Shown here: piece by piece, positions 9,044 to 17,452 of the stretch
Layout of the letters: every line of letters starts with the position of its first letter
How positions within the stretch are numbered: position 1 is the stretch's first letter
Origin: Flavobacterium salilacus subsp. salilacus
Lineage (GTDB): Bacteria > Bacteroidota > Bacteroidia > Flavobacteriales > Flavobacteriaceae
DNA length: 64,000 nucleotides
Assembly: GCF_004634195.1 (NCBI RefSeq)
Contig: NZ_SKBP01000010.1
Span: forward strand, 1-64,000
Direction: 5' to 3'
Notes under the pieces: model-generated
Databases searched by the model: none
The model's input: the letters and a program-made list of their open reading frames with translations, nothing else
What the model was told of the DNA's origin: nothing
Program-made: the position numbers and the translations under genes

Positions 9044-9685
9044 TTAAAAATCAAGTTTTTTCAATTCGTCATAGTTTCTTTTCAGGCGTTTAAGTAACAG
9101 ACCGTAAATGAGTCTGTAAAAAAACCAATATACCAGTAATATAATGGCAGTGGCTATTAATGCCAGACCTATATACAAAAGGTAAAACCATCCTACATTA
9201 CCTTTTTCTTCAAATTCATGAACCATTTTTATAAGTTCTGGGTCATACATAAAGAAGAGTATGAAAACAACCATCATTCCAATAAAATTATAGGTAATGA
9301 TTGCAAATATATAATGGGTTACCGCCTTTTTTGTACGGAGTATATTCTGCATTAATTTTCGTGCATTATCCGTTACTTTTATCTTTTTATAATTCCTGTA
9401 AAATATAGTTACAAAGAATAATATAATTACATAGTTGGCAATTTCTAAAGGTAAGGTTATATAGCTTACATGAAGATTACTTACTTTTTGCATTTGAGAA
9501 CTATCCCGTAATACGAACGAAAGCACAAGCCAGAATACAAATTCGAGCATACTGATAACCAGTATCCATTTTACAATAGAAGAGGAGCGTTTATGCAGCA
9601 TAGCATAAATTTCCTGTTCGGAGAACTTGGGGTAATTACCTCCGTTTTTCTTCCAGTCGTTTTTTAGTTTATCTAATGGTTCCAT
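9044..9685 (-). CDS. Four-helix membrane protein next to ECF sigma factor
   Basis: A 213-residue protein with a short charged N-terminus (LDKLKNDWKKNGGNYPKFSE) and about four membrane helices (near residues 38-60, 78-97, 118-143 and 162-192). No enzymatic motif. Relatives in flavobacteria are sometimes labelled beta-carotene monooxygenase, which I regard as spurious. Its position 8 bp downstream of an ECF sigma gene, with a cytoplasmic N-terminus and membrane anchor, is where an anti-sigma factor would be expected, but it lacks a recognisable anti-sigma domain. Confidence 0.7.
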   Translation of the reverse strand: MEPLDKLKNDWKKNGGNYPKFSEQEIYAMLHKRSSSIVKWILVISMLEFVFWLVLSFVLRDSSQMQKVSNLHVSYITLPLEIANYVIILFFVTIFYRNYKKIKVTDNARKLMQNILRTKKAVTHYIFAIITYNFIGMMVVFILFFMYDPELIKMVHEFEEKGNVGWFYLLYIGLALIATAIILLVYWFFYRLIYGLLLKRLKRNYDELKKLDF

Positions 9686-9693
9686 AGTTCCTT

Positions 9694-10188
9694 TTACGGA
9701 TTTAATATTTTTTTCAGTTTCCCTTTTATTCTGTTCATTTTTACTCTAGCGTTTACCTCGCTTATACCCAGAGTTTCGGCTATTTCGCCATAGTCTTTAT
9801 CCTCCAGATACATAAATACCAGTGCCTTGTCTATGTCGTTAAGCTGATGCACGGCTTGGTACAATAACTTTAAATGTTCCTCCTCTTCATAATCATACTC
9901 CTCCTGGTTTATTTTGTGCAGTGTGTTGTCAAACTCTATTGTGTTTACCGTTCGGCTTTTCTTTCGGTATAGTGTAATGGCGGTATTAAGCCCCACACGG
10001 TAGGCCCAAGTGGTAAATTTAGATTCGCCTCTGAATTTTGGATAGGCTTTCCAGAGTTGTATGGTAATTTCCTGAAAAAGATCTTTGTGAGCATCTTCAC
10101 TGTTAGTGTAGAGCCTGCATATCTTGTGTATCAGGTTTTGATTTTCCTGAAGTAGCTGCACAAAAGATTTCTCCATTACTGAATCCAT
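9694..10188 (-). CDS. ECF-type RNA polymerase sigma-70 factor
   Basis: A 164-residue sigma factor with only regions 2 and 4. Region 2 is seen in DLFQEITIQLWKAYPKF and KFTTWAYRVGLNTAI; region 4 in VHQLNDIDKALVFMYLED and the helix-turn-helix YGEIAETLGISEVNARVKMN. Start may be Met1 (10188) or Met5 (10176). A perfect 7-4-7 inverted repeat lies 20 bp upstream. Co-oriented with a membrane protein and a TraB protein, suggesting an envelope-stress type regulon; the signal is unknown. Confidence 0.92.
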   Translation of the reverse strand: MDSVMEKSFVQLLQENQNLIHKICRLYTNSEDAHKDLFQEITIQLWKAYPKFRGESKFTTWAYRVGLNTAITLYRKKSRTVNTIEFDNTLHKINQEEYDYEEEEHLKLLYQAVHQLNDIDKALVFMYLEDKDYGEIAETLGISEVNARVKMNRIKGKLKKILNP

Positions 10189-10207
10189 ACCGCATAAGTG
10201 TGCTAAA

Positions 10208-10225
10208 GTTGTAAAATGTTACAAC
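10208..10225 (-). promoter_or_regulatory. Inverted repeat upstream of the ECF sigma gene
   Basis: On the minus strand GTTGTAA-CATT-TTACAAC is a perfect 7-4-7 inverted repeat, 20 bp before the sigma factor start. The left arm contains TGTAAC, like -35 sequences of some ECF sigma factors. It may be an autoregulated promoter or an operator, or a weak terminator of the DUF3810 gene, though no T run follows. Confidence 0.45.
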
Positions 10226-10231
10226 CGTTTT

Positions 10232-11305
10232 TTATAAATTTTTATCGTGGTAATAATTTACCAATAGTCCCACAAACTTACTGTAGGTTTCCATACCATC
10301 TTTCTGGTGGTTTAGCTTGAGGTAATTATCATAAAAATATTTAAAGAAGGTTTCGATAAAAGATTGATATTTTTCGCTAAACTGTTCAGTTTCTTCAAAA
10401 TTAAGTATTACGCCTTTATTGATAAGCGGTAACAGGCTTTCCATCTGTTTTTCATCTATTTTTTTAATGCTGCGCAGACAGTACTTTAAGGCAAACGAAT
10501 AACCGGAATACTGAAAGTAAACATCCTTATTGTATATCGATGCCATAAAACCCATAAAATTTGCTTCGCTCTCCGAGGCATAACCCAACTGATGCGACAT
10601 TTCGTGGCAGGATGTAGTAGGCAGGTTATATAAGGGCAGGTTACAGTTTACCTGTGCTTCATTAGTAAAAGGGTTGAGGTAACCGCCAAAACCCATATAA
10701 GACAGTGGTGTACTTAGCAACGATGATTTAAGGCTCTCCCTTTTAAAATCGAAATAGGGAAATTGTTTGGACAGTTCATCATACCCGTTAGCAGAAAGCG
10801 CATAAATTTCATCAGCAGTATAGGGATTAACAACTTTCAGGCTGTCGCTATGGGTTATTTGCAGTTGAAGTGCATTGGTCTTATCAATTAGTTTTTTGGT
10901 AAAAACCACTAATTCTTCAGGAGTATATTTTTTATCAATACCCATTTTCTCATTCAGGGGTACTCTGTGGTAATTCACAGCCCATAAAAAATAGAATAAA
11001 AAGTAAAATACTGATAAGGCACTGCCTATGGTAAGCAGGTTAGCTTTCCATTCCCTGCGCCATGTTTTTCGTTTTCGCCAAAGCCATCGGATTATTAAAA
11101 TAATAACAATGCCATAAATAATATCGCCTATAGAAAAACTGAAAACACCAAAAACCGTTCTGGATGTTGCTGCAATGTAGGGGTAAAGCCCGTTACTGTA
11201 ATATTCTTCTACAAAATCAGGAAATAGCGAGAGTATGTTTACAATTATAACCTGTAGCACGAGAAACAAGGTTAATATTTTCTTTTTCTTCATCAGAGTT
11301 GTCAA
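10232..11305 (-). CDS. DUF3810 domain-containing membrane protein with HExxH motif
   Basis: A 357-residue protein with about three N-terminal membrane helices (residues 10-28, 55-75, 90-112) and a soluble C-terminal domain. That domain has CHEMSHQLGY followed by SESEANFMGF: HExxH plus a downstream Glu, as in gluzincin-type zinc peptidases, so an envelope protease activity is plausible but unproven. Signature and length fit DUF3810. It is divergent from pepD and ends 43 bp before the ECF sigma gene on the same strand, so co-regulation is possible. Confidence 0.85.
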   Translation of the reverse strand: MTTLMKKKKILTLFLVLQVIIVNILSLFPDFVEEYYSNGLYPYIAATSRTVFGVFSFSIGDIIYGIVIILIIRWLWRKRKTWRREWKANLLTIGSALSVFYFLFYFLWAVNYHRVPLNEKMGIDKKYTPEELVVFTKKLIDKTNALQLQITHSDSLKVVNPYTADEIYALSANGYDELSKQFPYFDFKRESLKSSLLSTPLSYMGFGGYLNPFTNEAQVNCNLPLYNLPTTSCHEMSHQLGYASESEANFMGFMASIYNKDVYFQYSGYSFALKYCLRSIKKIDEKQMESLLPLINKGVILNFEETEQFSEKYQSFIETFFKYFYDNYLKLNHQKDGMETYSKFVGLLVNYYHDKNL

Positions 11306-11332
11306 ATCAATAGTGATTGTAAATATAAGTAG

Positions 11333-11340
11333 TATTTTTG
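11333..11340 (+). promoter_or_regulatory. -7 promoter element of pepD (TATTTTTG)
   Basis: An exact TAnnTTTG match, 62 nt before ATG 11403, in the divergent gap between the DUF3810 gene and pepD. No convincing -33 TTG at normal spacing was found. Confidence 0.5.
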
Positions 11341-11402
11341 TATCGTAATAAACCGATTGTTATTACAAAGGGTTTAAAACTACAAACAATAAAACACTAT
11401 AC

Positions 11403-12863
11403 ATGAACGAAGCGATTAGAAACCTTGAGCCAAAAGCACTTTGGAATAAATTTGCCGACCTTAATGCAGTACCGCGTCCCTCTAAAAAAGAAGAGCGTGT
11501 AATAGCCTTTATGAAAGATTTTGGCGAAAAGCTAAACCTGCCTGTAGTAATAGATGAAGTAGGTAATGTTATTATTAAAAAACCTGCTACCCCGGGAATG
11601 GAAGACAGGAAAACCATAGTAATGCAAAGCCACCTTGACATGGTGCACCAGAAAAATGCTGATACTAATTTTGATTTTGATACTCAGGGTATCGAAATGT
11701 ATGTAGATGGCGACTGGGTGCGTGCAAAAGGCACTACGCTTGGTGCAGATAACGGATTGGGCGTTGCTACCATAATGGCAATATTAGAGAGTAGTAATAT
11801 TCCGCATCCCGCTATCGAGGCATTATTTACCATAGATGAAGAAACGGGAATGACAGGTGCAATGGGGCTTAAAGGCGGATTGCTTGATGGTGAAATACTT
11901 TTAAACCTTGATACAGAGGAAGATGATGAAATTGATATAGGCTGTGCCGGTGGGGTAGATGTAACCGCAGCACGTGAGTATAATGAAGAAGAAGTACCCG
12001 AAAACTCGGTAGGATATACCATTACCGTAAAAGGGCTTAACGGAGGACACTCCGGGATGGATATTGATAAAGGGCTGGGTAATGCTAATAAGATAATGAA
12101 CCGTTTATTATTTGACGGTTTTGAGAACTTTGGGTTACAGATAGCAGAGATTAACGGCGGTAGCCTTCGTAATGCTATCCCTCGTGAGAGTTTTGCAAAA
12201 GTTATCATTTCAGAGATATTTGATGAAGCTTTTGTTTTTGATATGTTGCAGATAGTGAACGATATTAAAACCGAGTTTAAAACGACCGAACCTAATCTTG
12301 AAATACTGATAGAAAAGGCTGAACTTCCTGCCAAAGTTATGGAGCTTGGTGTTCAGGAAGGACTTGTGCGTGCGCTATATACCGCTCATAACGGTGTGTA
12401 CCGCATGAGTGCCGATATGGAAGACTTGGTAGAAACATCCAATAACATTGCCCGTGTTATTGTTAAAGAAGGTAAAATACACATAGGTTGTCTTACCCGT
12501 TCCTCTTTTGAAAGCTCTAAATTTGACCTTGCCAATGCTTTGCGTTCCGCATTTGAGCTTATTGGTTGCGAGGTTACATTTTCAGGAACTTACCCGGGGT
12601 GGACACCCAACGTAGATTCTCCGATACTGGAAGTGCTTAAAACTATTTATATAAAACAAAATGGTACAGCCCCTGCTGTTGTGGCTTGCCATGCAGGGCT
12701 TGAGTGCGGTATATTGGGCACGCATTACCCTGACATGGATATGATTTCTTTCGGACCTACTATAAAAGGAGCGCACAGCCCTGACGAAAGAGCCAGTATA
12801 TCATCAGCACAAAAATACTGGAAATTTGTACTGGAAATACTGGAGAATATTCCTAAAAAATAG
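11403..12863 (+). CDS. pepD: Aminoacyl-histidine dipeptidase (M20 family)
   Basis: A 486-residue cytosolic zinc dipeptidase cleaving Xaa-His dipeptides such as carnosine. M20C metal and catalytic residues are visible in order: MQSHLDMV (His, Asp), GADNGLGVA (bridging Asp), IDEETGMTGA (general-base Glu pair), LDTEEDDEIDIGCAGG, the dimerisation region with GGHSGMDI, and the final ligand in IKGAHSPDER. Length matches PepD. It is a stand-alone gene with its own promoter-like element and ends before a strong hairpin terminator. Confidence 0.93.
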   Translation: MNEAIRNLEPKALWNKFADLNAVPRPSKKEERVIAFMKDFGEKLNLPVVIDEVGNVIIKKPATPGMEDRKTIVMQSHLDMVHQKNADTNFDFDTQGIEMYVDGDWVRAKGTTLGADNGLGVATIMAILESSNIPHPAIEALFTIDEETGMTGAMGLKGGLLDGEILLNLDTEEDDEIDIGCAGGVDVTAAREYNEEEVPENSVGYTITVKGLNGGHSGMDIDKGLGNANKIMNRLLFDGFENFGLQIAEINGGSLRNAIPRESFAKVIISEIFDEAFVFDMLQIVNDIKTEFKTTEPNLEILIEKAELPAKVMELGVQEGLVRALYTAHNGVYRMSADMEDLVETSNNIARVIVKEGKIHIGCLTRSSFESSKFDLANALRSAFELIGCEVTFSGTYPGWTPNVDSPILEVLKTIYIKQNGTAPAVVACHAGLECGILGTHYPDMDMISFGPTIKGAHSPDERASISSAQKYWKFVLEILENIPKK

Positions 12864-12881
12864 TTTATACAGTTACTATTT

Positions 12882-12906
12882 GTCATGCTGACGAAGAAAG
12901 CATCTC
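12882..12906. repeat. Fragment of a dispersed repeat (GTCATGCTGACGAAG type)
   Basis: TGTCATGCTGACGAAGAAAG followed by CATCTC resembles the arm of intergenic foldback repeats common in Bacteroidota. A fuller, related element is at 51223-51345. Only one arm is present here. Confidence 0.45.
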
Positions 12907-12916
12907 AAATTATATA

Positions 12917-12947
12917 AAAAAACTCCATCAACATGATGGAGTTTTTT
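12917..12947. terminator. Bidirectional terminator
   Basis: AAAAACTCCATCA and TGATGGAGTTTTT pair perfectly around a 3-nt loop, between pepD and the convergent lipoprotein gene. Confidence 0.88.
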
Positions 12948-12995
12948 CAATTATAGGAAAAGTATCGTTGCCAACTAATATCATATTTGTTAAAA

Positions 12996-13472
12996 TTATT
13001 CCTGTCTTTTCATCGGGAAATCTACCGTTCTGTTTTGCCCGCCCATTTCTCCTGAAACCTCTGCAAATATGGAGTCGTTATTTATCTTATTATAAACAAT
13101 TTTGGTAGGGAAGTCGTGGTTGGGGTTTTCAAAAATATATGTATCATCAGCAGAACTTGTTAAGGTAAAAGATACAGACTCTCCGGCATTTTGGTCGTCA
13201 ACATTCACAATATAATATAAAGAATCGCGTCTTTGATTTATAATTATCGATTCAGAAAAAACAGTGTCTCTATCCTGAATTATATGAGAATATCCTGTAA
13301 AGGTAGAATCATTTTCTTTTTTCCAAACTTCTGTATATTTTTTCTCAGGCATACTGTTATTCCACGTTCCAATAAGCCAATTCATTTTTTCAAGTTCTTT
13401 ATAATCATTATTTTCCTTACAGGAAATTAGGCTGCACCCTATGGCTGCTACTATGATAAGTTTAGTTTTCAT
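12996..13472 (-). CDS. DUF6265-like lipoprotein
   Basis: A 158-residue exported protein. MKTKLIIVAAIGCSLISC is a lipoprotein signal with the lipobox Cys at residue 18. The mature part starts with LEKMNWLIGTWNN, then YTEVWKKENDSTFTGYSHII and ENPNHDFPTKIVY. This lipocalin-like layout (LxGxW at the front, NPxHDFPxxIxY near the end) fits DUF6265-type proteins of flavobacteria. Function unknown; probably anchored in the outer membrane facing the periplasm. Confidence 0.75.
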   Translation of the reverse strand: MKTKLIIVAAIGCSLISCKENNDYKELEKMNWLIGTWNNSMPEKKYTEVWKKENDSTFTGYSHIIQDRDTVFSESIIINQRRDSLYYIVNVDDQNAGESVSFTLTSSADDTYIFENPNHDFPTKIVYNKINNDSIFAEVSGEMGGQNRTVDFPMKRQE

Positions 13473-13549
13473 ACTACTTTGGTTGTATAAATTTATACTG
13501 CCAAAGTAGTTAAAATAATAAAGCCCACCATTACTATTTACACAGATAT

Positions 13550-14449
13550 TTAAAAAGATGCTGCTGCCATATCATTATTAATTACAGCTCCTGCCATTGT
13601 GCCCGATGCCACTGCTGCCGCTACTGCCCGCATAGGAGTAGTACAATCGCCGACGGCATAAATACCTTCTGCAATAGTACGTTGCATTTCATCTACCTTA
13701 ACATAACCATTATCGTTAAGTAAATTCATTTTTTCGGTAATATCGCAATGTTGTTTAAATTCAGGCTTGGCATACATCACAGAGAAATCATATCTTTCTC
13801 CGTTTTCAAGTACAATACATTCCAGTTGCCCTTGTTTGTGTTCCAGTTTTGCAATAGGATTTTCTACAACACTGATATTGTGTTTTTCAAATTTGGTCAT
13901 TTGCTCTTCGGTAAAGTTGGCTTTACCATTAGTAAAAATAGTAAGCTCTTTCGTCCATTGTTGTAATAACATACTGTAATGGTATGCAGCATCGCCATTG
14001 GCAAATATTGCTGTTTTTTGTCCTTTTACCTCATAGCCATGGCAGTAGGGGCAGTGTATTACTGAGATTCCCCAGCAATCGGCAAAGCCATCTATATCGG
14101 GCATAATATCTTTAATACCGGCAGCTAAAAGTAGTTTTTCGCATATAAATAGTTCTTCGCTTTCCGTTTTTATTTCAAAACCCACATCCGTTTTCTTGGC
14201 ATCTGTAGCTTTATCAGTAATAAAAGTAACAGAAGGATAATTCAGTACCTGCTCTTTTGCAATACTTGCCAGTGCTGCCGGAGTTTCACCGTCGCGGGTT
14301 AAAAAATTGTGAGAATGCGGCGTTTGCCTGTTGCACGGTTTACCGCTGTCTATAACTAATACCTTTCGTGATGCCCTGCCCAATGCCATTGCTGCTGATA
14401 ACCCGGCATAGCTGCCACCAATTATTATTACTTCATACTGATTTTTCAT
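13550..14449 (-). CDS. NAD(P)/FAD-dependent oxidoreductase, thioredoxin reductase-like
   Basis: A 299-residue flavoprotein from ATG 14449; a longer frame to 14536 would run through the promoter and operator. It has the FAD-binding VIIIGGSYAGLSAAMALGRA, the redox CPYCHGYEVKGQ (CxxC where TrxR has CATC), a second nucleotide fold around KTAIFANGDAAYHYS and the C-terminal IYAVGDCTTPMRAVAAAVAS. The second pyridine-nucleotide motif is degenerate, as in the group that includes toxoflavin- and gliotoxin-type oxidoreductases. Divergent from a Fur-family regulator whose presumed operator overlaps its promoter, so repression by metal or redox state is likely. Confidence 0.85.
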   Translation of the reverse strand: MKNQYEVIIIGGSYAGLSAAMALGRASRKVLVIDSGKPCNRQTPHSHNFLTRDGETPAALASIAKEQVLNYPSVTFITDKATDAKKTDVGFEIKTESEELFICEKLLLAAGIKDIMPDIDGFADCWGISVIHCPYCHGYEVKGQKTAIFANGDAAYHYSMLLQQWTKELTIFTNGKANFTEEQMTKFEKHNISVVENPIAKLEHKQGQLECIVLENGERYDFSVMYAKPEFKQHCDITEKMNLLNDNGYVKVDEMQRTIAEGIYAVGDCTTPMRAVAAAVASGTMAGAVINNDMAAASF

Positions 14450-14495
14450 AATCTTATAGTTTAATTTGTAATAGATTAGACACTGAATAGTTTGG

Positions 14496-14526
14496 CAAAT
14501 ATAAATAAAATTAGTATTATTGCAAT
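14496..14526 (-). promoter_or_regulatory. Promoter of the flavin oxidoreductase gene
   Basis: On the minus strand the -7 element TATATTTG (14503-14496) is preceded by TTG (14525-14523) with a 19-bp spacer, a good Bacteroidota promoter. The -33 TTG lies inside the inverted repeat 14521-14535. Confidence 0.6.
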
Positions 14527-14535
14527 ATAATTGCA
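14521..14535. promoter_or_regulatory. Candidate Fur-family operator (TGCAATATAATTGCA)
   Basis: TGCAAT and ATTGCA are exact inverted repeats with a 3-bp centre; read as 7-1-7 they match at 6 of 7 positions, the geometry of Fur/Zur/PerR boxes. It lies between the regulator and the divergent oxidoreductase, covers the -33 of the latter and is 8 bp upstream of the regulator's ATG. Confidence 0.6.
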
Positions 14536-14543
14536 TTAGTAAA

Positions 14544-14918
14544 ATGAAAAGAAGATCGACGCCCGCAAAAAAAGCTGTAATTGAATTATTAAAATCATCA
14601 GGAACAGCACTGAGTCAGGAAATGATAGAAGCACAAATCACTGAAAAAATGGACAGGGTTACTATATACCGTGTACTCAATAGTTTTTGTGAAGACGGTA
14701 TCACGCACCGTATATTATCTGATGAGGGTAAATATTACTTTGCACTTTGCTCAGGTTGTGAAGAAGATAAACACAACCACGAGCATTTCCATTTTCGATG
14801 CCTTGAGTGCCAAAAGGTAGAATGCCTGCCACAACCCGTTATCGTAAATTTGCCGGAAGGATATATACAAGGTAATACCACAGGATGGGTTACGGGATAT
14901 TGCAATAATTGCAACTAA
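14544..14918 (+). CDS. Fur-family transcriptional repressor (Zur/PerR-like)
   Basis: A 124-residue metalloregulator. The winged helix is clear (LSQEMIEAQI then RVTIYRVLNSFCEDGITHRI), followed by a Cys/His-rich dimer domain: CSGCEEDKHNHEHFHFRCLE, CQKVEC and CNNCN at the C-terminus, giving structural Cys pairs and a His cluster for regulatory metal. An in-frame ATG at 14520 lies inside the candidate operator, so ATG 14544 is preferred. Metal specificity cannot be read off; the Cys pattern would suit zinc. Divergent from the oxidoreductase it probably controls. Confidence 0.87.
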   Translation: MKRRSTPAKKAVIELLKSSGTALSQEMIEAQITEKMDRVTIYRVLNSFCEDGITHRILSDEGKYYFALCSGCEEDKHNHEHFHFRCLECQKVECLPQPVIVNLPEGYIQGNTTGWVTGYCNNCN

Positions 14919-14932
14919 AAAAGGAACAGTAT

Positions 14933-14960
14933 TTTGGTATCGATTTTTTACGTAATTTTG
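14933..14960 (+). promoter_or_regulatory. Promoter of prfA (TTTG-N16-TAATTTTG)
   Basis: -7 TAATTTTG at 14953-14960 matches TAnnTTTG; TTTG at 14933-14936 lies 16 bp upstream, slightly short for the class. ATG 14989 follows 28 nt later. Confidence 0.5.
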
Positions 14961-14988
14961 CACGGCTAAAAAATAGTAGGAAAACAAT

Positions 14989-16062
14989 ATGTTAGACAGG
15001 TTACAATATATAAAGCAGCGTTTTGATGAGGTGTCCGACCTTATAATCCAGCCGGATATTATATCCGACCAAAAGCGTTATGTGCAGTTGAATAAAGAGT
15101 ATAAAGACCTAAAAGCATTGGTAGAAAAGCGTGACGAGTATGTAACGCTTACTGACAATATAAAAGAGGCAAACGAAATTATAGCCGATGGCAGCGATGC
15201 CGAGATGACCGAGATGGCAAAAATGCAGTTGGAAGAAGCCAAAGAAAGACTGCCGAAACTTGAAGAAGAAATCAAGTTTATGTTAGTGCCTAAAGACCCT
15301 GAAGATGCTAAAAATGTGATGGTAGAGATACGCGCCGGAGCCGGTGGCGACGAAGCCAGTATATTTGCAGGCGACCTATTCAGGATGTACACAAAGTACT
15401 GCGAGGGCAGAGGCTGGAGAACCAGTGTGGTAGATATGAACGAGGGTACATCGGGTGGTTTTAAAGAGGTTATTTTTGAAGTTACAGGAGAGGATGTATA
15501 TGGCACGCTAAAGTTTGAAGCAGGTGTGCACCGTGTGCAGCGTGTACCGCAAACCGAAACACAGGGACGTGTACACACGTCGGCAGCTACAGTTATGGTG
15601 CTGCCCGAAGCCGAAGAGTTTGATGTACAGGTAGATATGAATGATGTTCGTGTCGATTTTTTCTGTTCGTCAGGACCGGGCGGGCAATCGGTAAATACAA
15701 CCAAATCGGCTGTACGATTAACGCACATCCCCACAGGGTTGGTAGCACAATGCCAAGACCAGAAATCGCAGCATAAAAATAAAGATAAAGCATTACAGGT
15801 ACTACGTTCTCGTTTGTACGAAATGGAACTTGCCAAAAAGCAGGAGGAAGATGCTGCTAAGCGAAGCTCGCAAGTAAGCAGTGGCGACCGTTCGGCTAAA
15901 ATCCGTACATACAACTACCCGCAGGGGCGCGTTACAGAACACAGAATAGGATTAACATTATATGACCTTGACGGAGTAATGAATGGTAATATCCAAAAAA
16001 TTGTTGAGGAATTGCAACTCGTAAACAATACCGAAAAACTTAAAGAAAGCGAAGTTTTCTAA
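14989..16062 (+). CDS. prfA: Peptide chain release factor 1
   Basis: A 357-residue class I release factor that reads UAA/UAG stop codons and triggers peptidyl-tRNA hydrolysis. The tripeptide anticodon PxT is present as PQT (residues 187-189, in [20 protein letters not shown]), which separates RF1 from RF2 (SPF). The catalytic GGQ is in [20 protein letters not shown] (GGQ at 231-233). The N-terminal coiled domain is full length. Ends before a strong terminator. Confidence 0.97.
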   Translation: MLDRLQYIKQRFDEVSDLIIQPDIISDQKRYVQLNKEYKDLKALVEKRDEYVTLTDNIKEANEIIADGSDAEMTEMAKMQLEEAKERLPKLEEEIKFMLVPKDPEDAKNVMVEIRAGAGGDEASIFAGDLFRMYTKYCEGRGWRTSVVDMNEGTSGGFKEVIFEVTGEDVYGTLKFEAGVHRVQRVPQTETQGRVHTSAATVMVLPEAEEFDVQVDMNDVRVDFFCSSGPGGQSVNTTKSAVRLTHIPTGLVAQCQDQKSQHKNKDKALQVLRSRLYEMELAKKQEEDAAKRSSQVSSGDRSAKIRTYNYPQGRVTEHRIGLTLYDLDGVMNGNIQKIVEELQLVNNTEKLKESEVF

Positions 16063-16069
16063 GAAATAC

Positions 16070-16096
16070 AAATCCCGCCAATTGGCGGGATTTTTT
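16070..16096. terminator. Terminator downstream of prfA
   Basis: AAATCCCGCC and GGCGGGATTT pair perfectly around AATT, followed by a T run; also usable for the convergent gene ending at 16099. Confidence 0.9.
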
Positions 16097-16098
16097 AT

Positions 16099-16713
16099 TT
16101 AAAGGAATATTATAAAGGGATCAATCCTCACTTTATCAGCCAGTTTCCATGTTCCATTTTCTTTTTTCATAATGATAACAGCTTCATCTATTTCTTTTGA
16201 AAGTATAATATCTGAATATACATGTAGCATAAATATTGCATATTTTTTATTGTAGTAGAAAACATCAGAAAATGAATAAAGTTTTCCTTTCTTCTTACGA
16301 AGATTTGGATTATCTAATAATTCTTCTATGCTTTCAAGGGTAATTATATTGTATGCAAATGTAAAGTCGTTCTCATTCCACTTTTTCAAAGGTTCATCAG
16401 TATCACTTTTACTATACTTTTCCGAAAATGTTTCCCAAGCATCTTTATCATAATAATCAGATTCAATAAATTTAAGGTCATCTTTTCTATATACAGAATC
16501 AGATAAACGTCCGTGCCATAACGTTCTTATAACATGTGAAGCATTATTACTACTACCTTCAAAAACTAATATAGGTGCATTATTTTCAGTATATGAGTTA
16601 ATATAACTCACTATAGGTTGATTTTCAGGAATGACAGGTTTTTCTTTAACCGGATAATGACACGAAACAGTTGTTATAAGAAATAATAGTAGTAAATTAA
16701 TATATGTTTTCAT
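16099..16713 (-). CDS. Small lipoprotein of locus A (candidate immunity-type)
   Basis: A 204-residue protein from ATG 16713, which begins a lipoprotein-like signal (MKTYINLLLLFLITTVSC); an upstream extension to 16800 would cross a terminator and is rejected. No known domain. The C-terminal half has the pattern sheet-KKYAIFML...EAVIIMKKENGTWKLADKV, which resembles the ends of the four paralogous lipoproteins at 53-56 kb (KYAVV...FFEENNEWTMIKW). It lies downstream of the frameshifted effector-like gene and DUF6705 gene, separated from them by a terminator. Immunity role is inference. Confidence 0.55.
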   Translation of the reverse strand: MKTYINLLLLFLITTVSCHYPVKEKPVIPENQPIVSYINSYTENNAPILVFEGSSNNASHVIRTLWHGRLSDSVYRKDDLKFIESDYYDKDAWETFSEKYSKSDTDEPLKKWNENDFTFAYNIITLESIEELLDNPNLRKKKGKLYSFSDVFYYNKKYAIFMLHVYSDIILSKEIDEAVIIMKKENGTWKLADKVRIDPFIIFL

Positions 16714-16787
16714 GATTTTAAAAATTTTAGTTATCATTCTCCTTATTACATAGAGGTTATTTTTACCATGAAAGTTGGAATTAAAAT

Positions 16788-16814
16788 AAAATCCCGCCAA
16801 CTGGCAGGATTTTT
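16788..16814 (-). terminator. Hairpin terminator with one mismatch
   Basis: ATCCCGCC and GGCAGGAT pair with one mismatch around a 3-nt loop and sit between A and T runs, after the DUF6705-like gene. Closely resembles the prfA terminator in sequence. Confidence 0.65.
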
Positions 16815-16824
16815 ATTTTTTAAA

Positions 16825-17439
16825 CTAATTAATCTTTACCATTTCAATTTCTCCTGTTGGTACAGTAAACAAGGGTTGTCCATCATCATAATAGGTGTCA
16901 GGGTTACGTTTGTAATTCCCAGTTAGGCTAATGTTAAAAATAATTTTTTCAGGATTAGTGGTATTCAGTTTAGTAACTGTGACTATGCCTGCCACATTTC
17001 TTGTATAATCTAAAAATCGTCCATACAAGTAATTATCACCTCCGCTTTGTATTGCTGGAAAATAGGTGGAGTTTTCGGTATAGGTAGTATTCAGATTATT
17101 ATAAATAGTTACACCATTCTTTACCAATTTATATTTAAAAGTAACCACATCAGTATAATTATAAAAGTCAACACCGGGTACTCCACTCCCCGTAATCTGA
17201 TTCATATCCATATCCTTTTTCTCAATTTTAACCTGAAATAATGTGCCGTTTTGGTTGTATTCCCATGTGCCTACATACTGGTCGCGTTCGTTTGCTGTAT
17301 CCATGGCATAGTTGCCATTAGCCCCATAATTCATATCATTATCTGCATTTGAAAGCTGAGTGGTGCTTAGTACCGGGAGTTGCTGTGCAGATACAAAATT
17401 AAATAGTAATAATGTGAATAATGTTATATATGTTTTCAT
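16825..17439 (-). CDS. DUF6705-like secreted protein
   Basis: A 204-residue exported protein with signal peptide MKTYITLFTLLLFNFVSAQ. The mature part has RDQYVGTWEYNQNGTLFQVK near the front, then strands separated by Asn/Thr turns, ending FTVPTGEIEMVKIN. The lipocalin-like GTW-then-strands plan fits the family I know as DUF6705; assignment is by resemblance. It follows the frameshifted lipoprotein gene by 13 bp and so belongs to the same transcript. Confidence 0.6.
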   Translation of the reverse strand: MKTYITLFTLLLFNFVSAQQLPVLSTTQLSNADNDMNYGANGNYAMDTANERDQYVGTWEYNQNGTLFQVKIEKKDMDMNQITGSGVPGVDFYNYTDVVTFKYKLVKNGVTIYNNLNTTYTENSTYFPAIQSGGDNYLYGRFLDYTRNVAGIVTVTKLNTTNPEKIIFNISLTGNYKRNPDTYYDDGQPLFTVPTGEIEMVKIN

Positions 17440-17452
17440 AAGTTTTAATTTT

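Noticed and set aside
9044..9685. Beta-carotene monooxygenase label for the four-helix protein
   Set aside because: None of the iron-ligand histidines of that enzyme family are visible; the protein is short and mostly membrane helices.
12996..13472. The DUF6265-like lipoprotein as part of an effector/immunity pair
   Set aside because: No large modular gene lies beside it and its lipocalin-like plan is a common housekeeping type.
14450..14536. Longer N-terminus of the flavin oxidoreductase
   Set aside because: The extension would be translated from within its own promoter and the Fur-type operator, and is unlike the family start at MKNQYEVIIIGG.
15078..15914. Long minus-strand open frame across prfA
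   Set aside because: Antisense shadow of a certain gene; composition Ser/Cys-rich with no family resemblance.
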